Source: Galeopsis tetrahit
Lineage: Eukaryota > Streptophyta > Magnoliopsida > Lamiales > Lamiaceae
Assembly (NCBI GenBank): GCA_963675135.1
Contig: OY776129.1
Span: 72,013,348-72,077,347, forward strand
DNA length: 64,000 nucleotides
Direction of reading: 5' to 3'
Position numbers and translations under genes: made by a program
Part shown: positions 34,233-45,261 of the stretch, in pieces
How positions within the stretch are numbered: position 1 is the stretch's first letter
Layout of the letters: the number at the start of each line of letters is the position of its first letter
The notes under the pieces: generated by a model
The model's database searches: none
What the model was told of the DNA's origin: nothing
What the model saw: the letters and a program-made list of their open reading frames with translations, nothing else

Positions 34233-37200
34233 CTATAAGCTCCTGTAGTCTATAACTGTGATTTCTTCATCCGGAGCATCAAGGTCGGTGTAGCTGCAAA
34301 ATTGTTAAAACAATGTGGCAAAATTAGGCCCCACATAAACTCCAAAATCAATTTAATTCATTGGAGATTTGGTGATTTCATTTTCATTCATCCCAAATTT
34401 AAATCAAATGATGAAAGTAAGAGGTCTTGTTAACAAATATACAATTTTCAGCATATTAACAAACTCCTCAAACCGGGAAATATAATTTCAAGAAAAGTTA
34501 TACTCCATCCCGCTCAATTTAAATGGCTTTTTGACTATCCACATTATTTGCCATTTAAATGTACATTTTTTGATGTTAATGACTTGTGTTTCTTTCCAAT
34601 TTACCCTTAAAACTCAATAAAAATAACTTGGAAGTTAATAATCATCTTAATATGTGTGCATTTATCTAAAATTGCATATATTTTGAATAGCAGGGAGTAC
34701 TACATTGTATCTTCTCCCCACTTGGCATTTAGCTAAAAAAGAAAAAATCCTGAGCCTACTCGACATAAATGTAACGAACTATCACAAGTTCAATATTCCA
34801 ATGAAGTTGTAAAAACGGTCATACAGAGAAAACTTTCACTAACAATTTCAGCATTAGGCTTGTAGTTTAAAATTAGAGTCAAGTTAATGCAGAAGGATGG
34901 GTTATATAAAATAAAGAAAATGCTGACCTTCGCAAGTGGCGAGGATCGTGTCGAAGTCTAGGGGGCAATGCAATTATTGGGGAAGGGCCAGAACCATTTC
35001 TGCCGCCGCTGCCTCCTTCAGGGCCTCCTTGGTCTCGCAACATTTGCATAGCAACCTCGGGCGGGGCAGGAACAAAAGGACCCAATGGACTGTTGTAATC
35101 AATCAATGACCATGAATTCAATCAAATCAACCGTTTTGATGGAGTAAAGTTATTGACACTAAATAAAACGAATATTATTCAAACCACAAAATTACAATGA
35201 GTAATCTGCCCAAGCAAGAATTGCCGTTTTCCAAATTCTATGATCCCATTGGATGCCCTAATGACCTATAAACAAGACTAAAAATCCTAACTTAGCCCAC
35301 GGGCTGTTTATTAAAGACTTCATTTAAAAGGCCCTAACTATAATAATAAATAAAAAATCAGACTAAATGAATTGTATCACATTTCCAGCATTGACTGAGA
35401 GGGAAAGAAGAGTTACCCAGCACCAGGAACGGGCATGAGCACAGGAGGAGGGGGTATGTCCGATGGGAAAGCTGTAACAGGAATGCCTCCAAACATTGCT
35501 TCGTCCCCATCACTGCTATTGGGCGCATTCTCGTTTTCTCTATGATTTCCTCTTTCATCTTTCACTCCATTATCTGGGCCAGCAGGTCTGATGCGCCTTT
35601 GGGGCTTTTCCTTCTACACAAGGTAGACAGACAAATGCCAGGTTGCTAGGATCAGCATTTGTGGGAAACAAAAAGTTATTATAAAGACGGGTAAATTGCA
35701 TAAAAATCACGATCTTTTCCCGATTTTCAATTGCAACATAATACACAAACTTTCTTTAAGTTTTGCAACTATATCATATGACTATTTTCAGGAAACTTAT
35801 GCTGAAATATTTTGAAAAAAAATGCTAATAAATTCATAAGCTTCTTCAATTTAATCACAACCTTCAATTTTTTTGCAATTTCATACACTTAAATGCCGTG
35901 TAATCAAATTGAAACAATTTAAAAACATATGTTGTAATTGAAGAAATGTGAAAATGATGTGATTTATATTACAATCAACCGTAGAAAGACATACCAATGA
36001 GGGCTGCATGATAGGCGTTCCTCCGGGAGCATTTTCATCACTGCAATACATACATACATGACAGTTTTAGGATTTGCAAGCAATGAGGTATCCTAGTCAT
36101 AGGTCATAGTCATATTCAAATGGCAGAAATGAACTTACTTCATATAGTTCTGAAAATACAACTCTTGACGCACTTTTGAGGTCAATTCCATGACAATTTC
36201 GAAGTGTTTCAACTTCAAGTGCTTGAGAACAAACTCTGATGCATGGAAGAGCTTTGTACAACCTTTTGCTCCACATCCATACTTCCACCCATATTTTTCG
36301 TCCCTAATTTTGCGGACATACGGATCCAAAGCTTCAGCAGCTGTAGCATCTATCTTCTCCTTTGCAGTCATTACTTCAAGAGGATCTGAATTCTTCAACC
36401 TCTCTTGCCACCAAGAATCTAATTTCTTCTCCCACTCGTTGTTCCCATTATCAGAAATCTTGCCCCCATTATCAGCTCGAATATGACGGAGGAGACCACC
36501 TTTGGCTTCATTTGTTTCAACCAACCCGTAATAATCAACTCCATGAATGCGCCAGAGATAAGTTAGAAGAGTGTCGAGAAGCTCAATTCCCTCCAGACCT
36601 TTTATTGTAGTTAAACCTCGTACGATAATGACAGGACCACTTGAACTACTTTCATGTGACTTCATTCTATCATTATCCGCTCGACATAAGATGTTATCCT
36701 CAATTCCTTTTTCTGTATCAAGCTTCCGTGCAAGAGTCTGAGATTGTTCGATGTCAATCTGAATTCGTCTAGGCTCACAACATACTGGGTGAGCCTTTGG
36801 AGCGGTCAAAGAAAAATCAGACCTCCTTCTGCCATCCACATCTGTTTCATCTTCAGAATTGGGCTCACTGGACTGCTCTGTCTTGTTCGATGAGGGACAA
36901 AAATCAGGACCTCTGTTTACATACGAAACTAGATCAAATTAGTATAACTATATATATGGAAATAGTCAGAATGCACAAGTATGAAAGCTCAACTTTGGAG
37001 CAACTCTTACAAATCCAAAGTCCCACTCTGCAGATCAAGCTGAAAATCCTTCGCCAACTTCCTTGCAATTTCATTCCTCCTGCAAAGACCATTGTGTTCA
37101 GATCTTTGAATAAAAACAAAATGGAGGCCTATAAAACACAAAATATGTACATAGGAAATTAGCTAAGAAAAGGTTTCCACCGACATGCATACCGTTCTAT

Positions 37201-40200
37201 GACAGCAAGTAAGCTTGTTGGATGATATTTGTCTTTTAACCTATATGAACAAACAAATTTATGTAAGGCACAATACAAGGAGTAACAATTTAGCATATTT
37301 CTAAAAGGAAAAAATGAATTACCATTCTTCATCTTTATGTGAATTAAAGTAAGTTTTTTTCTGGGTTGATATATACTCTGTCCTGTACTCTTGATACCTG
37401 ATCAAGCTCAGCTATTAGTAAAATTATTAGAGAAACGGATTGAAAGCTAACACAAGGAGTGAAGTAGCAACACAGTTTACTTTAAAAGGGAGCCAATCTT
37501 GTAAGACTGATCACTTACAAACATTAAATCTATAACTATATAGAAGTAGAAGTAAGAAGAATCACCAGGCACTTTATTTTACAAATCACACTTGCTTCGT
37601 GGTGTAGTGATGAGTCTCACTCTCTATCAAAGAGAGAGACCATTATACAAATCAATTTTTTTTATTTTTCCTTTTTCTTTTCTACTTTTCACAAACAATT
37701 CCAAATTCCAACAAGTTTTTTTTTTTATGTCTTTTTTAACACACTGTATCTTCAAAGATCTTTTATTTAACATCTATATTGAACAAAATCCAAATCTAAA
37801 TATTAGTTTTATTATTTATTTTAATACAGTATATGATTTGAATTTTAATAATTTTATTTAAATTTCAGATTAAGAATCATTTTATAATTTTAGTATTCGT
37901 GGTGAATTTTTAGTATTTATTAAAAATTATAGAAATTAATTAAATAATCGTGAGACACTCACGTATATAAAATATAATCTTCATATATATTAATCAAAAG
38001 TATTAGTAAAAGAAATTAATAAAGATCAACACACTCTCATTAAAATTTATAGTATTCAATCCGTGCATCCGTGCATATGCACGGGAGATTTACTAGTGTT
38101 TTTAACATTCTTAATCTGACCTGCGCTCTGCTTCAGTTGGCAAGATATCATCCTCAAGCTCCTGAATGAATTGCTTATATGACATCATTCCTTCCCTGGA
38201 ATGAAGACTAAAATCTTCATCAGCAGGTCATTCATAAAATAACATTGAAACATTATTTCAATGAAAAAACCTTTTTTTTTTAAGAAAACACATGCTATGG
38301 CAACAACTTGTTTTGTGAACAAGTCAGTAGTTTCATCATGCCAAGAAATGTTTAAATTTTCCAGACTGATAAGCACAAGAAATAGAAAACATGTCAAGAG
38401 AAGGGCATCTTAGTTCCAAAGAAGCTGGAAGACTGAACGAAAGAGACTTTATGAGAAGTGAATGTGCTTGCATTGTGATACTCGGGGGAAAAGTTAATCT
38501 GCTCCAACAATCAGAACTCTACACAGTTGCATACTGCATACCTTTGGATTCCACCAGTATTGAAAGAATCAGAAAAGGCACCACGACCAGAATCCCAATC
38601 TGCAAAAAAAATCAAAATGATAACAAAGACAATGAAAGCCAATACATAATAGAGAAATTAAAAGCTAAGAAAACTCTATATTGACACAAACTGTTCGGTG
38701 CAATCCCAGTGCATAACTGTTCATGAAGTCTCAAGATAAAATATCTAAAATTCTCAAACTAACGTTCATCCCATATGGAGTACAAGGTACATGAAAAATG
38801 GAAGAGGAATCATCAATTGGGAAAAGAAATTAGTTATAACAGCCAAGCTGTGCAGACGTGCTACAACAGTAACCAAAAGAAATACTAATGATCCTGCAAA
38901 GAGTGCTTCGGAGTTCGGAAGGAATTACTATCTACTTTAACAATTTTAATATATAAGAATATTAACTATTTAGTACAGTATTTAATTTAAATTAATCAAT
39001 GTATCCAACACAATTGGGTAGCCCAGCGCACACTTGGAACAAAGCTTTCTTAGTTCCAAGCTTCCAAGCATGAACAATACATTAATTTTATATCAAAACC
39101 ACTAACGAATGCATAGACTGGTACGAAAACATGTGCACTGCATGCAGACAGTTTTTTTATAAGAGCATGCAGCCAGATAGTTGAGGAATTATTGATCCTT
39201 GAGCCGGTATGTGACTCCTCTTTTATCTTTTATACCCTACCAAATTGGACCTAAGTGGATAAGACATCAACTATGTTCAGGAATAATTTTATAACTGCCA
39301 GCCACAGATGATAGCTTAAAGCTAGTGAGCTTGATGAAAAACATTTGCTTGAAAAAACAATGCAATCTAATCCAAACTTTGCCTAACGAGGTTTAGTTAA
39401 TGAAGTGCAATTGACACTACTGTGCTTGCTTAACAAGACATGATTAAATGTTATGGTGATCTACACATCTGAGAGACGCATAACAGCATTAACAAATATA
39501 ACTAGAATGGATTAGCGAATTTTGGTTGGTAGAAATATTAATATCCAAAACAATAGTGAAGATATAGCATCCAAGTTAGAAAACACAGAAACTGTAGATA
39601 ATTCAAAAAAATATACATACGAAAAAGATTTAGGATACAGGTGTACCACCTTCATAGCCACCAGATGAACGGCCCATGTATCGACCATGAGGTCTATCAT
39701 CAGGATTACCAGTTCTACCCCCATTCTCACGCTCATATCCAAACCTGAACCAAAAAAACCTCACGTCACCACAGCCTAGTTGGAACTTGGAAAACATAAT
39801 ATAATTTCTAAGTGAAAACAGGATGAATTTTTTATTCAGAAGATCAAATATGAATCAGAAAGGCGAAATGCAAATGAGTAGTTCCATCAAAACATATTAT
39901 CGACACACGTTCATCCACATAAAAACATATTATCTATATATCTGATACAAGTGATTATATTTGAAACCATAAAGTTCAGTCTCCATCAAAACTGATGTTT
40001 TGCATGTTAACATGAGCTGTCTTAAAAAAATGAGGTTAAACTAGATATGCACAACAACAGTAATACAAAAAATTTAAAAATCTAGAAAGACAACTTCTCC
40101 TTAAATCTTTGTACAAGTTAGTAATCACTCGATAAAGATACAAATTAACACCAAAATAGATAACTTAAAGGGGATGAACCGATAATTAACCTTTGGTCCC

Positions 40201-40543
40201 CATGTCTCCCTCTCCTTCTATCATAAATATCATCCCTCCTTCGCTTATATGAAGGAAATGGCGGTGATCTTCTTTGAGTGGGGGAATGTGGGCCTCCGCG
40301 TCGGTCTCGATAAGGCGGAGGGGGACTTGAACTCAGTCTAACACGTTTATGATAATCATGAGGCAGAGGGGGCGATCGATTTCGATCATGCCGTGACGGT
40401 CGGTCGAAGTCACGTCGATCACGGTCTCGAATGCGGTTACGTGGCAGTGGAGACCGAGATAATGTGTCATCTGGGACAGGGTTAGAAGGGACGACGTCGG
40501 ATTCAAGGTTTTCTTGTGCGGCCGTTAAATCTTCGGCGGCCAT
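34233..40543 (-). CDS. SE: SERRATE, zinc-finger RNA effector protein
   Basis: Twelve exons on the minus strand: 40543-40191, 39744-39647, 38599-38542, 38195-38121, 37397-37323, 37240-37193, 37079-37011, 36912-36139, 36040-35995, 35613-35417, 35089-34928, 34293-34233. All phases agree, giving 671 aa (Arabidopsis SE is about 720). The N-terminus is Arg/Asp/Ser/Pro-rich and disordered (about 25-115). A conserved helical core follows (MMSYKQFIQELEDDILPTEAERRYQEYRTEY, split over exons), then YHPT..LLAVIERRNE and LDLQSGTLDLGPD. The C2H2 zinc finger is C472-x4-C477-x12-H490-x4-H495. The tail is Pro/Gly-rich and ends DLDAPDEEITVIDYRSL, the diagnostic SE end. SE partners DCL1 and HYL1 in pri-miRNA processing and acts in splicing with the cap-binding complex, in the nucleus. 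Several introns carry transposon insertions. Confidence 0.95.
34503..34697. mobile_element. Degenerate Stowaway-like MITE in the last SERRATE intron
   Basis: Left end CTCCATCCCGCTCAATTTAAATGG, right end ...ATAGCAGGGAG, flanked by TA (34501-34502, 34698-34699). Terminal similarity is weak beyond the CTCC...GGAG ends. Confidence 0.55.
35689..35981. mobile_element. Foldback MITE in a SERRATE intron, 293 bp, 9-bp target duplication
   Basis: Starts GGGTAAATTGCATAAAAATCAC and ends in the inverse type (GTGATTTATATTACAATCAACC). Flanks TATAAAGAC (35680-35688) and TAGAAAGAC (35982-35990) match at 8 of 9 bases. It makes up most of the 381-bp intron between exons at 35613 and 35995. Same family style as 17239-17596 and 32423-33275. 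Confidence 0.82.
38069..38097 (+). mobile_element. Possible Helitron 3' terminus in a SERRATE intron
   Basis: A perfect 16-bp palindrome CCGTGCATATGCACGG (38069-38084) is followed about 8 bases later by CTAG (38093-38096) and then T. Helitrons end in CTRR with a hairpin about 10 bases upstream and insert before T. The 5' end (TC after A) could not be fixed; the element would fill much of the 723-bp intron 37398-38120. Confidence 0.5.
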
Positions 40544-40917
40544 TGCTAAAATGGAGAAACCCTCTGCTTTCTCCCGTAACGGGTTGTCTATTTGGAAAAG
40601 GGTGACACTAATAAAATACTACGAATTTTAATTTATAATGAGGACACCCCTTTTTTATTTATTCTATGTAGTCCCATCGGAGTGGGTGGGGCATGTTTGT
40701 CAAATTCTTATATACACGAGGGTACCGTGCACCCCCAAATTCCCACCACCAATTTTCTTTCCATATGAAAAAACAGAGACTGCCCAAAAATCCTAAACCC
40801 ATCTCAGCTGCCACCATCAAACGCTAGCCGCCGCTCTGCTCTCAGTTGGCGCCGGCATCTCGCCGTCAATGGGCTGCCCGCACTTGATCTGGTCCTCACT
40901 TGGATTCTCCTCTTCTT
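40544..40917. promoter_or_regulatory. 5' leader and promoter region of SERRATE, possibly with a truncated divergent gene
   Basis: Directly upstream of the SERRATE ATG (minus strand). The right part (40795-40917) is less AT-rich, like a plus-strand leader ending in an ATG at 40869 that opens MGCPHLIWSSLGFSSSF. Homology to the gag-bearing element starts just after. A divergently transcribed gene may therefore have been cut here by the insertion, but no family is recognised. Confidence 0.35.
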
Positions 40918-41554
40918 TCATAGCGATAACCAATGCCCCATTGTTGAGGTCATTTGCTCCATTCCATTCACAAGTGACTTGAGTTTGAGTTGATTCTCCC
41001 TTTCTTCCACTCTCTTATCATATGCATCCATCATCTTATCATATGCATCCATCCTTTTCAAGATGCGTGCAAGGAGCTCTTTTGTAGTATCATTTTCCTC
41101 ATTGCTTGGTGACCAATGTGCATTGCTTTCCCACTCTGGATATTGATAATGAGAAGGAGCTTGTTGCATTTGATAATTGTACTCAAAGCTCCTCTCACTA
41201 TCATACCAATTTCCTTCCGAAGCTCCATGGAATTCAAAGCAAGGTTCCTCCACCCATAGGTGGAGAAGGAGGTGGACGATACTGCTCTTCAGGTGGTGGG
41301 GTAGGATATGAATATGGTGGATAAGGGTGTTGAGAAGGATGATATTGATGTGGAGGTGGAGGGTAATATCCTTGAGGAGGAGGTGATACTTCTTCATTCC
41401 TTCAATCTTGATAATAGGAGGGAACTTGTTGCATTTGATAATGGTGATCAAAGTTCCTCCAATTATCGTAGCTCACATCTCCATGTTGTGGAGGACAAAC
41501 CATACCATTTTGATTAGAGAATTGATTCCATTGGTATTGGTTGTATCCATCCAT
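40918..41554 (-). pseudogene. Frameshifted gag of the LTR element
   Basis: Opens MDGYNQYQWNQFSNQNGM, a Tyr/Gln-rich start, and stops at 41402. A second frame is Pro/Tyr-rich (YYPPPPHQYHPSQHPYPPYS, about 41235-41380). A third resumes with Tyr/Gln-rich repeats (NYQMQQAPSHYQY) and an acidic amphipathic helix (KELLARILKRMDAYDKMMDAYDKRVEER). The repeat of YQMQQ(V/A)PS in the first and third frames shows an internal duplication. At least two frameshifts. Confidence 0.6.
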
Positions 41555-42799
41555 AGAGGCAATGAAGTTCACACCTACAAAAAAACAAGTATCAAAGTCC
41601 ACAAAGAGAAACGAAAAACAAGATAATGAAAAAGAATCAACACTTTTTAAAGCACTTAACAATACGATCCCCACAAGCGTATGGGTCCGATTGTAGTACG
41701 TAGACCAAGTAGTTTGTTCGTCCAAGGATCTAGTTGAGTGCAAATGAATCCTTAAAGTTAAGAGTTTTCATGCTATTGTAGTAATTAAACGTGTTTGTTG
41801 GATTTTCGGGAATTAAAACACAAGTATTTAACTAAATTAACTAAGATAAAAAAGAAATAGACAAAAGTAATAACAGGCTATCTAACTTTCGAGAGAAAGT
41901 GCAAGAGAATTGTATTGCCTCGGGTGTTTCCATTTTGTAGGTAATTCAATGAGTTAACGAACCAATTGCATTAATTAAACTATGGTTTTGGATTAAGTTA
42001 AAGGCTATCACTCGTGTGTGTAGACCAATCCCTCGTGAGACTTAGGAGAACACGTGCATTAATTAGCAATTATAGGGTCTAATCAATACCATAAGCTCCT
42101 AAGATAGTGTCTCATAAACACGTTCAACACGGTTACTAATGCTTATGAGACGACTTTTCACTAATCTAATAGACAACCTCTAATCGATTAGTGTCTATTG
42201 TTGTCGATCTAATCAATCAACCCCCGGTCGGTGTAGTCAATTACTATGTGCATTCTAATCAATTAATTCAAGCTCACACCCACACTCTTAATCATGCAAC
42301 CCAATACGGTCGTTGAGGTCGACAAAACCAACAATGCTAGCTAATAGGGTTAATTAATCAATTGAATCATGAAAATCACAACACTAGAAACATATACACC
42401 CAAATCCTAACATAATCATGCAATTAATACATAATTACACTAAACACCCATCAAAACATTCACACCCAAGATAATAAGAGCTTAGCCCATGGTTCTAGAA
42501 GAGAATCCCATGGTTACAACAACAAATAATATCAAACTAATGGTAAAATAGCAAAGGATTGAAGAAATTAAGAAAATACCAAATTGAATTGCAAAATAGA
42601 ATAATATCACCTTGATCATGAGAATTTAGCTACAAACCAATATAATAGACGATGCCCAATGATAATCATAGCTTGATTTGAAGTAAAAACCACTAATCTA
42701 TCTAATCCAGTGAAGAAATTAAACTAATCTATGAAGAACACCTACTACTATGTGAATGTGTGTGAAGAAAGCTTGTAAAAGGAGTAAGACCCTTTCTAA

Positions 42800-43398
42800 A
42801 ACTCAAATTGAAGCTATTTATAGTTGAGGTAGAAGTTTTGGACGAAATTTACACTTAGGTCCCTCGAAAATGGGCTAAAACCCCCGAATTTCATCTCACC
42901 CGGTCGGGTGGTTTCACCCGGGCATACCATCCGGGCGAAATATTTTTCATCAAGACCTTCGTATTTTGCCCGGGTAAAACCACTCTCCCGGGTGGTTCTA
43001 TCCGGCCAAAACCTTCGATAGGTGAACTAATCAAAAACGTGGGTGTACAGCACTGTGGACGGGCCATTTTACCCGCCTGGGTGGTGTCACCCGGCCAAGT
43101 TTTTCGTCTCTTCATATCTCTAGTTTTCGACCTCCGATTGACTCGATTCTTTTTTTCATTCCACTCCATTTTTCGAGAAGAATTCAATGATGCAATCCTC
43201 TCTTCAGTCCAGTGAGAGCAAATGATGATTGAACACTTGATTTTGCGATTTTAATGCATAATTCACCTCATATTCCTACAAAACGAGCTCAAACACCTTT
43301 CTCAATCAAATCAAGCATATTAGTGTGAAAATGCATGAAAAACCCTCAAAGTTTATCACTAAAACACATGAAATCTTATGCAATTTACAACCGAATCA
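42800..43398 (-). repeat. LTR with CCCGGG-rich core (minus orientation)
   Basis: The right edge at 43398 is fixed by the TGATTCGG start on the minus strand. The core (about 42895-43105) holds repeated (C)CCGGGT/ACCCGG words. The segment CGATTGACTCGATTCTTTTTTTCATTCCACTCCATTTTTCGAGA-like (about 43134-43180) is inverted at 63608-63660 in the other copy. The left edge is not resolved. Confidence 0.6.
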
Positions 43399-43639
43399 AG
43401 CCCGACCCACATTCATTGGATACGTACCCACTACTACATTTGAGAGATCAAAACTGTACTTGACTATCCATCCTGAATAGTCGTTTTCCAACTCATACAC
43501 ATTAATTTGAAAATTAACTACAGCAGTTAAATCGATGAAGTGGAGGTGGCCTGAGGATTCACCAAGGTAGTATCTCGTTCGTACTCTCAATTTCAATCCA
43601 GTGTTCTGGATTTGAGGCAACCTCAATATTATTTGGAGG

Positions 43640-45257
43640 GTTCCCTAGTTGTTCTCCAGATTTACATATTGACAAATATTTCCCTCAAGCCTGCACCAAA
43701 ACAGACCCTCATTCCAATAAACTCCAGGTTCAGTAGGATAGGTTGTATTGTATAGACAACTTCATCATTCATCTTGTAATAGATTAGGATCTAGTCATAT
43801 CAGGAGTATTGAAAGCTATCTGATATAGAGGAGAAACGCTCAAGATAAGATGAGTGGAACTCACCTGATGTTCAGCAGAGGAACTCACCTGATATTCATT
43901 CAGGCCTGCACCAAAACAGACACTCATTCCCATAAACTCCAGGTTCAGTAGGATAAGTTGTATTGTATAGACAACTTCATCATTCATCTTGTAATAGATT
44001 AGGATCGGGTTATATCAGGAGTATTGAAAGTTATCTGATATAGAGGAGAAACGCTCAAGATAAGATGAGTGGAACTCACCTGATATTCATTCATAAACTC
44101 CAGTCTGCACCAAAACAGACACCCATTCCAATAAACTCCAGCCTGCACGAAAACAGACACCCATTCCAATAAACTCCAGGTTCACCTGATATTCATTCAT
44201 CCCCTCAAGCCTGCACCAAAACAGACACACATTCCAATAAACTTCAGGTTCAGTGGGATAAGTTGCATTGTATAAACAACTTCATCATTCATCTCCTAAT
44301 AGATTAGGATCTGGTTATACCAGGAGTATTGAAAGCTATCTGATATAGAGGAGAAACGCTCAAGATAAGATGAGTGGAACTCACCTAATGTTCAGTATAG
44401 TGGAACTCACCTGATATTCATTCAGTTGAGTGGAACTCACCTTTCATCTGAGTATGATCAGCTGAGGCAAGATCAACTGAGAAAAAGCCAAACACAGTTT
44501 AGACAAAGTCTGGTTGACTAACCAGACAAGTCTATACATATTCTCATTAGCATAAATGTTTAAAAGGCAAATGTCTTATTATGCTGATCTGTTTTGTTAT
44601 TTGAAAGTTTATGATCAGAAGACACCAAATCTTCTAATATCATAAAATATGTTTATGCATGAAATAAAAGTTTTTAATTTCCATGAGTATATAGGCGAGT
44701 ATAATCTTTATAAATGGGCACACTACAAATTCCGCACACGTCTAGACTCCTAGATTAGTCAGCTGACCAAGTCATCTGTATAAAGAACTAATTTTATTTT
44801 ATACACCTGAACTTATATATTAGATGTTAACAAGTCATCTGATTTTATCCTGTTCACTTTGAAACTTTTAATCATCCCGTCCAAGTTCTTGTGGATGAAG
44901 AAAAGATAGTGAATTTATAAGTATTGTTGTTAACCTTTAACAGACAAACTACCTTGTAGTAGGGAGAAACACTACAGGAGAAACGGTGTGATCAAACACT
45001 AAACTCATGCCAAAAATTCACATACGTCTATCCTCTATCAACGGAAGATGAATTGATTCCCGGATGGTTGGATTGTAAATCCAACAACTCTGCACTTTAA
45101 CGAAATCAGAACAAAGGAAAAGTCCTTTCACAGATTGCAAGACCATGTCGGAGGGGAACAAGGGAATCTGAGGGAACAGAACAGGGGAATCTTCATTGCC
45201 CCAGTTTCGACACGTGGGTTTCAATGAAAGCAGTCTTCACATTCAAGTGGAGAAGCA
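43640..45257. repeat. Direct duplication, copy A (partner 46907-48425)
   Basis: Opens at GTTGTTCTCCAGATTTACAT, as does 46921 and onward. It continues through the CTGCACCAAAACAGAC array, the TGTCTTATTATGCTGATCTG segment and the F-box coding remnant, and breaks off at AAACTCGAAT (about 45257) against 48425. High similarity by eye, same orientation. Confidence 0.88.
43684..44460. repeat. Degenerate tandem array, units of about 50 to 215 bp
   Basis: CCTGCAC(C/G)(A)AAACAGAC starts, or close variants, occur near 43690, 43905, 44104, 44152 and 44210. Full units continue with GACAACTTCATCATTCATCT, GAGGAGAAACGCTCAAGATAAG and GTGGAACTCACCTGATATTC. The spacing is irregular, suggesting unequal recombination. 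Confidence 0.85.
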
Positions 45258-45261
45258 AAAC

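Larger units (their letters stand above)
40918..43398 (-). mobile_element. Decayed gag-bearing LTR retrotransposon, probably Ty3/Gypsy-like, incomplete
   Basis: On the minus strand the element opens with an LTR whose first bases are TGATTCGG (43398 downward), with a TATA box GCTATAAATAGC at about 42814-42825. A long untranslated leader follows, then a Tyr/Gln/Pro-rich gag start (ATG at 41554) with frameshifts. No protease, RT or integrase follows; the element stops near 40918, next to the SERRATE promoter. The LTR matches the plus-strand one at 63409-64000 in its opening bases, TATA distance and CCCGGG-rich middle. Superfamily is inferred from gag character only. Confidence 0.6.
43396..45260 (-). 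pseudogene. F-box / F-box-associated pseudogene, copy A, interrupted
   Basis: On the minus strand from about 45260: remnants of the F-box (LLLHLNVKT), then VLQSVKGLFLCSDFVKVQSCWIYNPTIRESIHLPLIEDRRM (to 45018), then stops and frameshifts. After a roughly 1.3-kb non-coding block with tandem repeats, the C-terminal F-box-associated region resumes at 43626 (YLGESSGHLHFIDL, VYELENDYSGWIVKY) and runs into an LTR at 43398, whose first bases TGA supply the stop. F-box proteins are SCF ubiquitin-ligase substrate adaptors; this copy cannot encode one. Confidence 0.8.
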
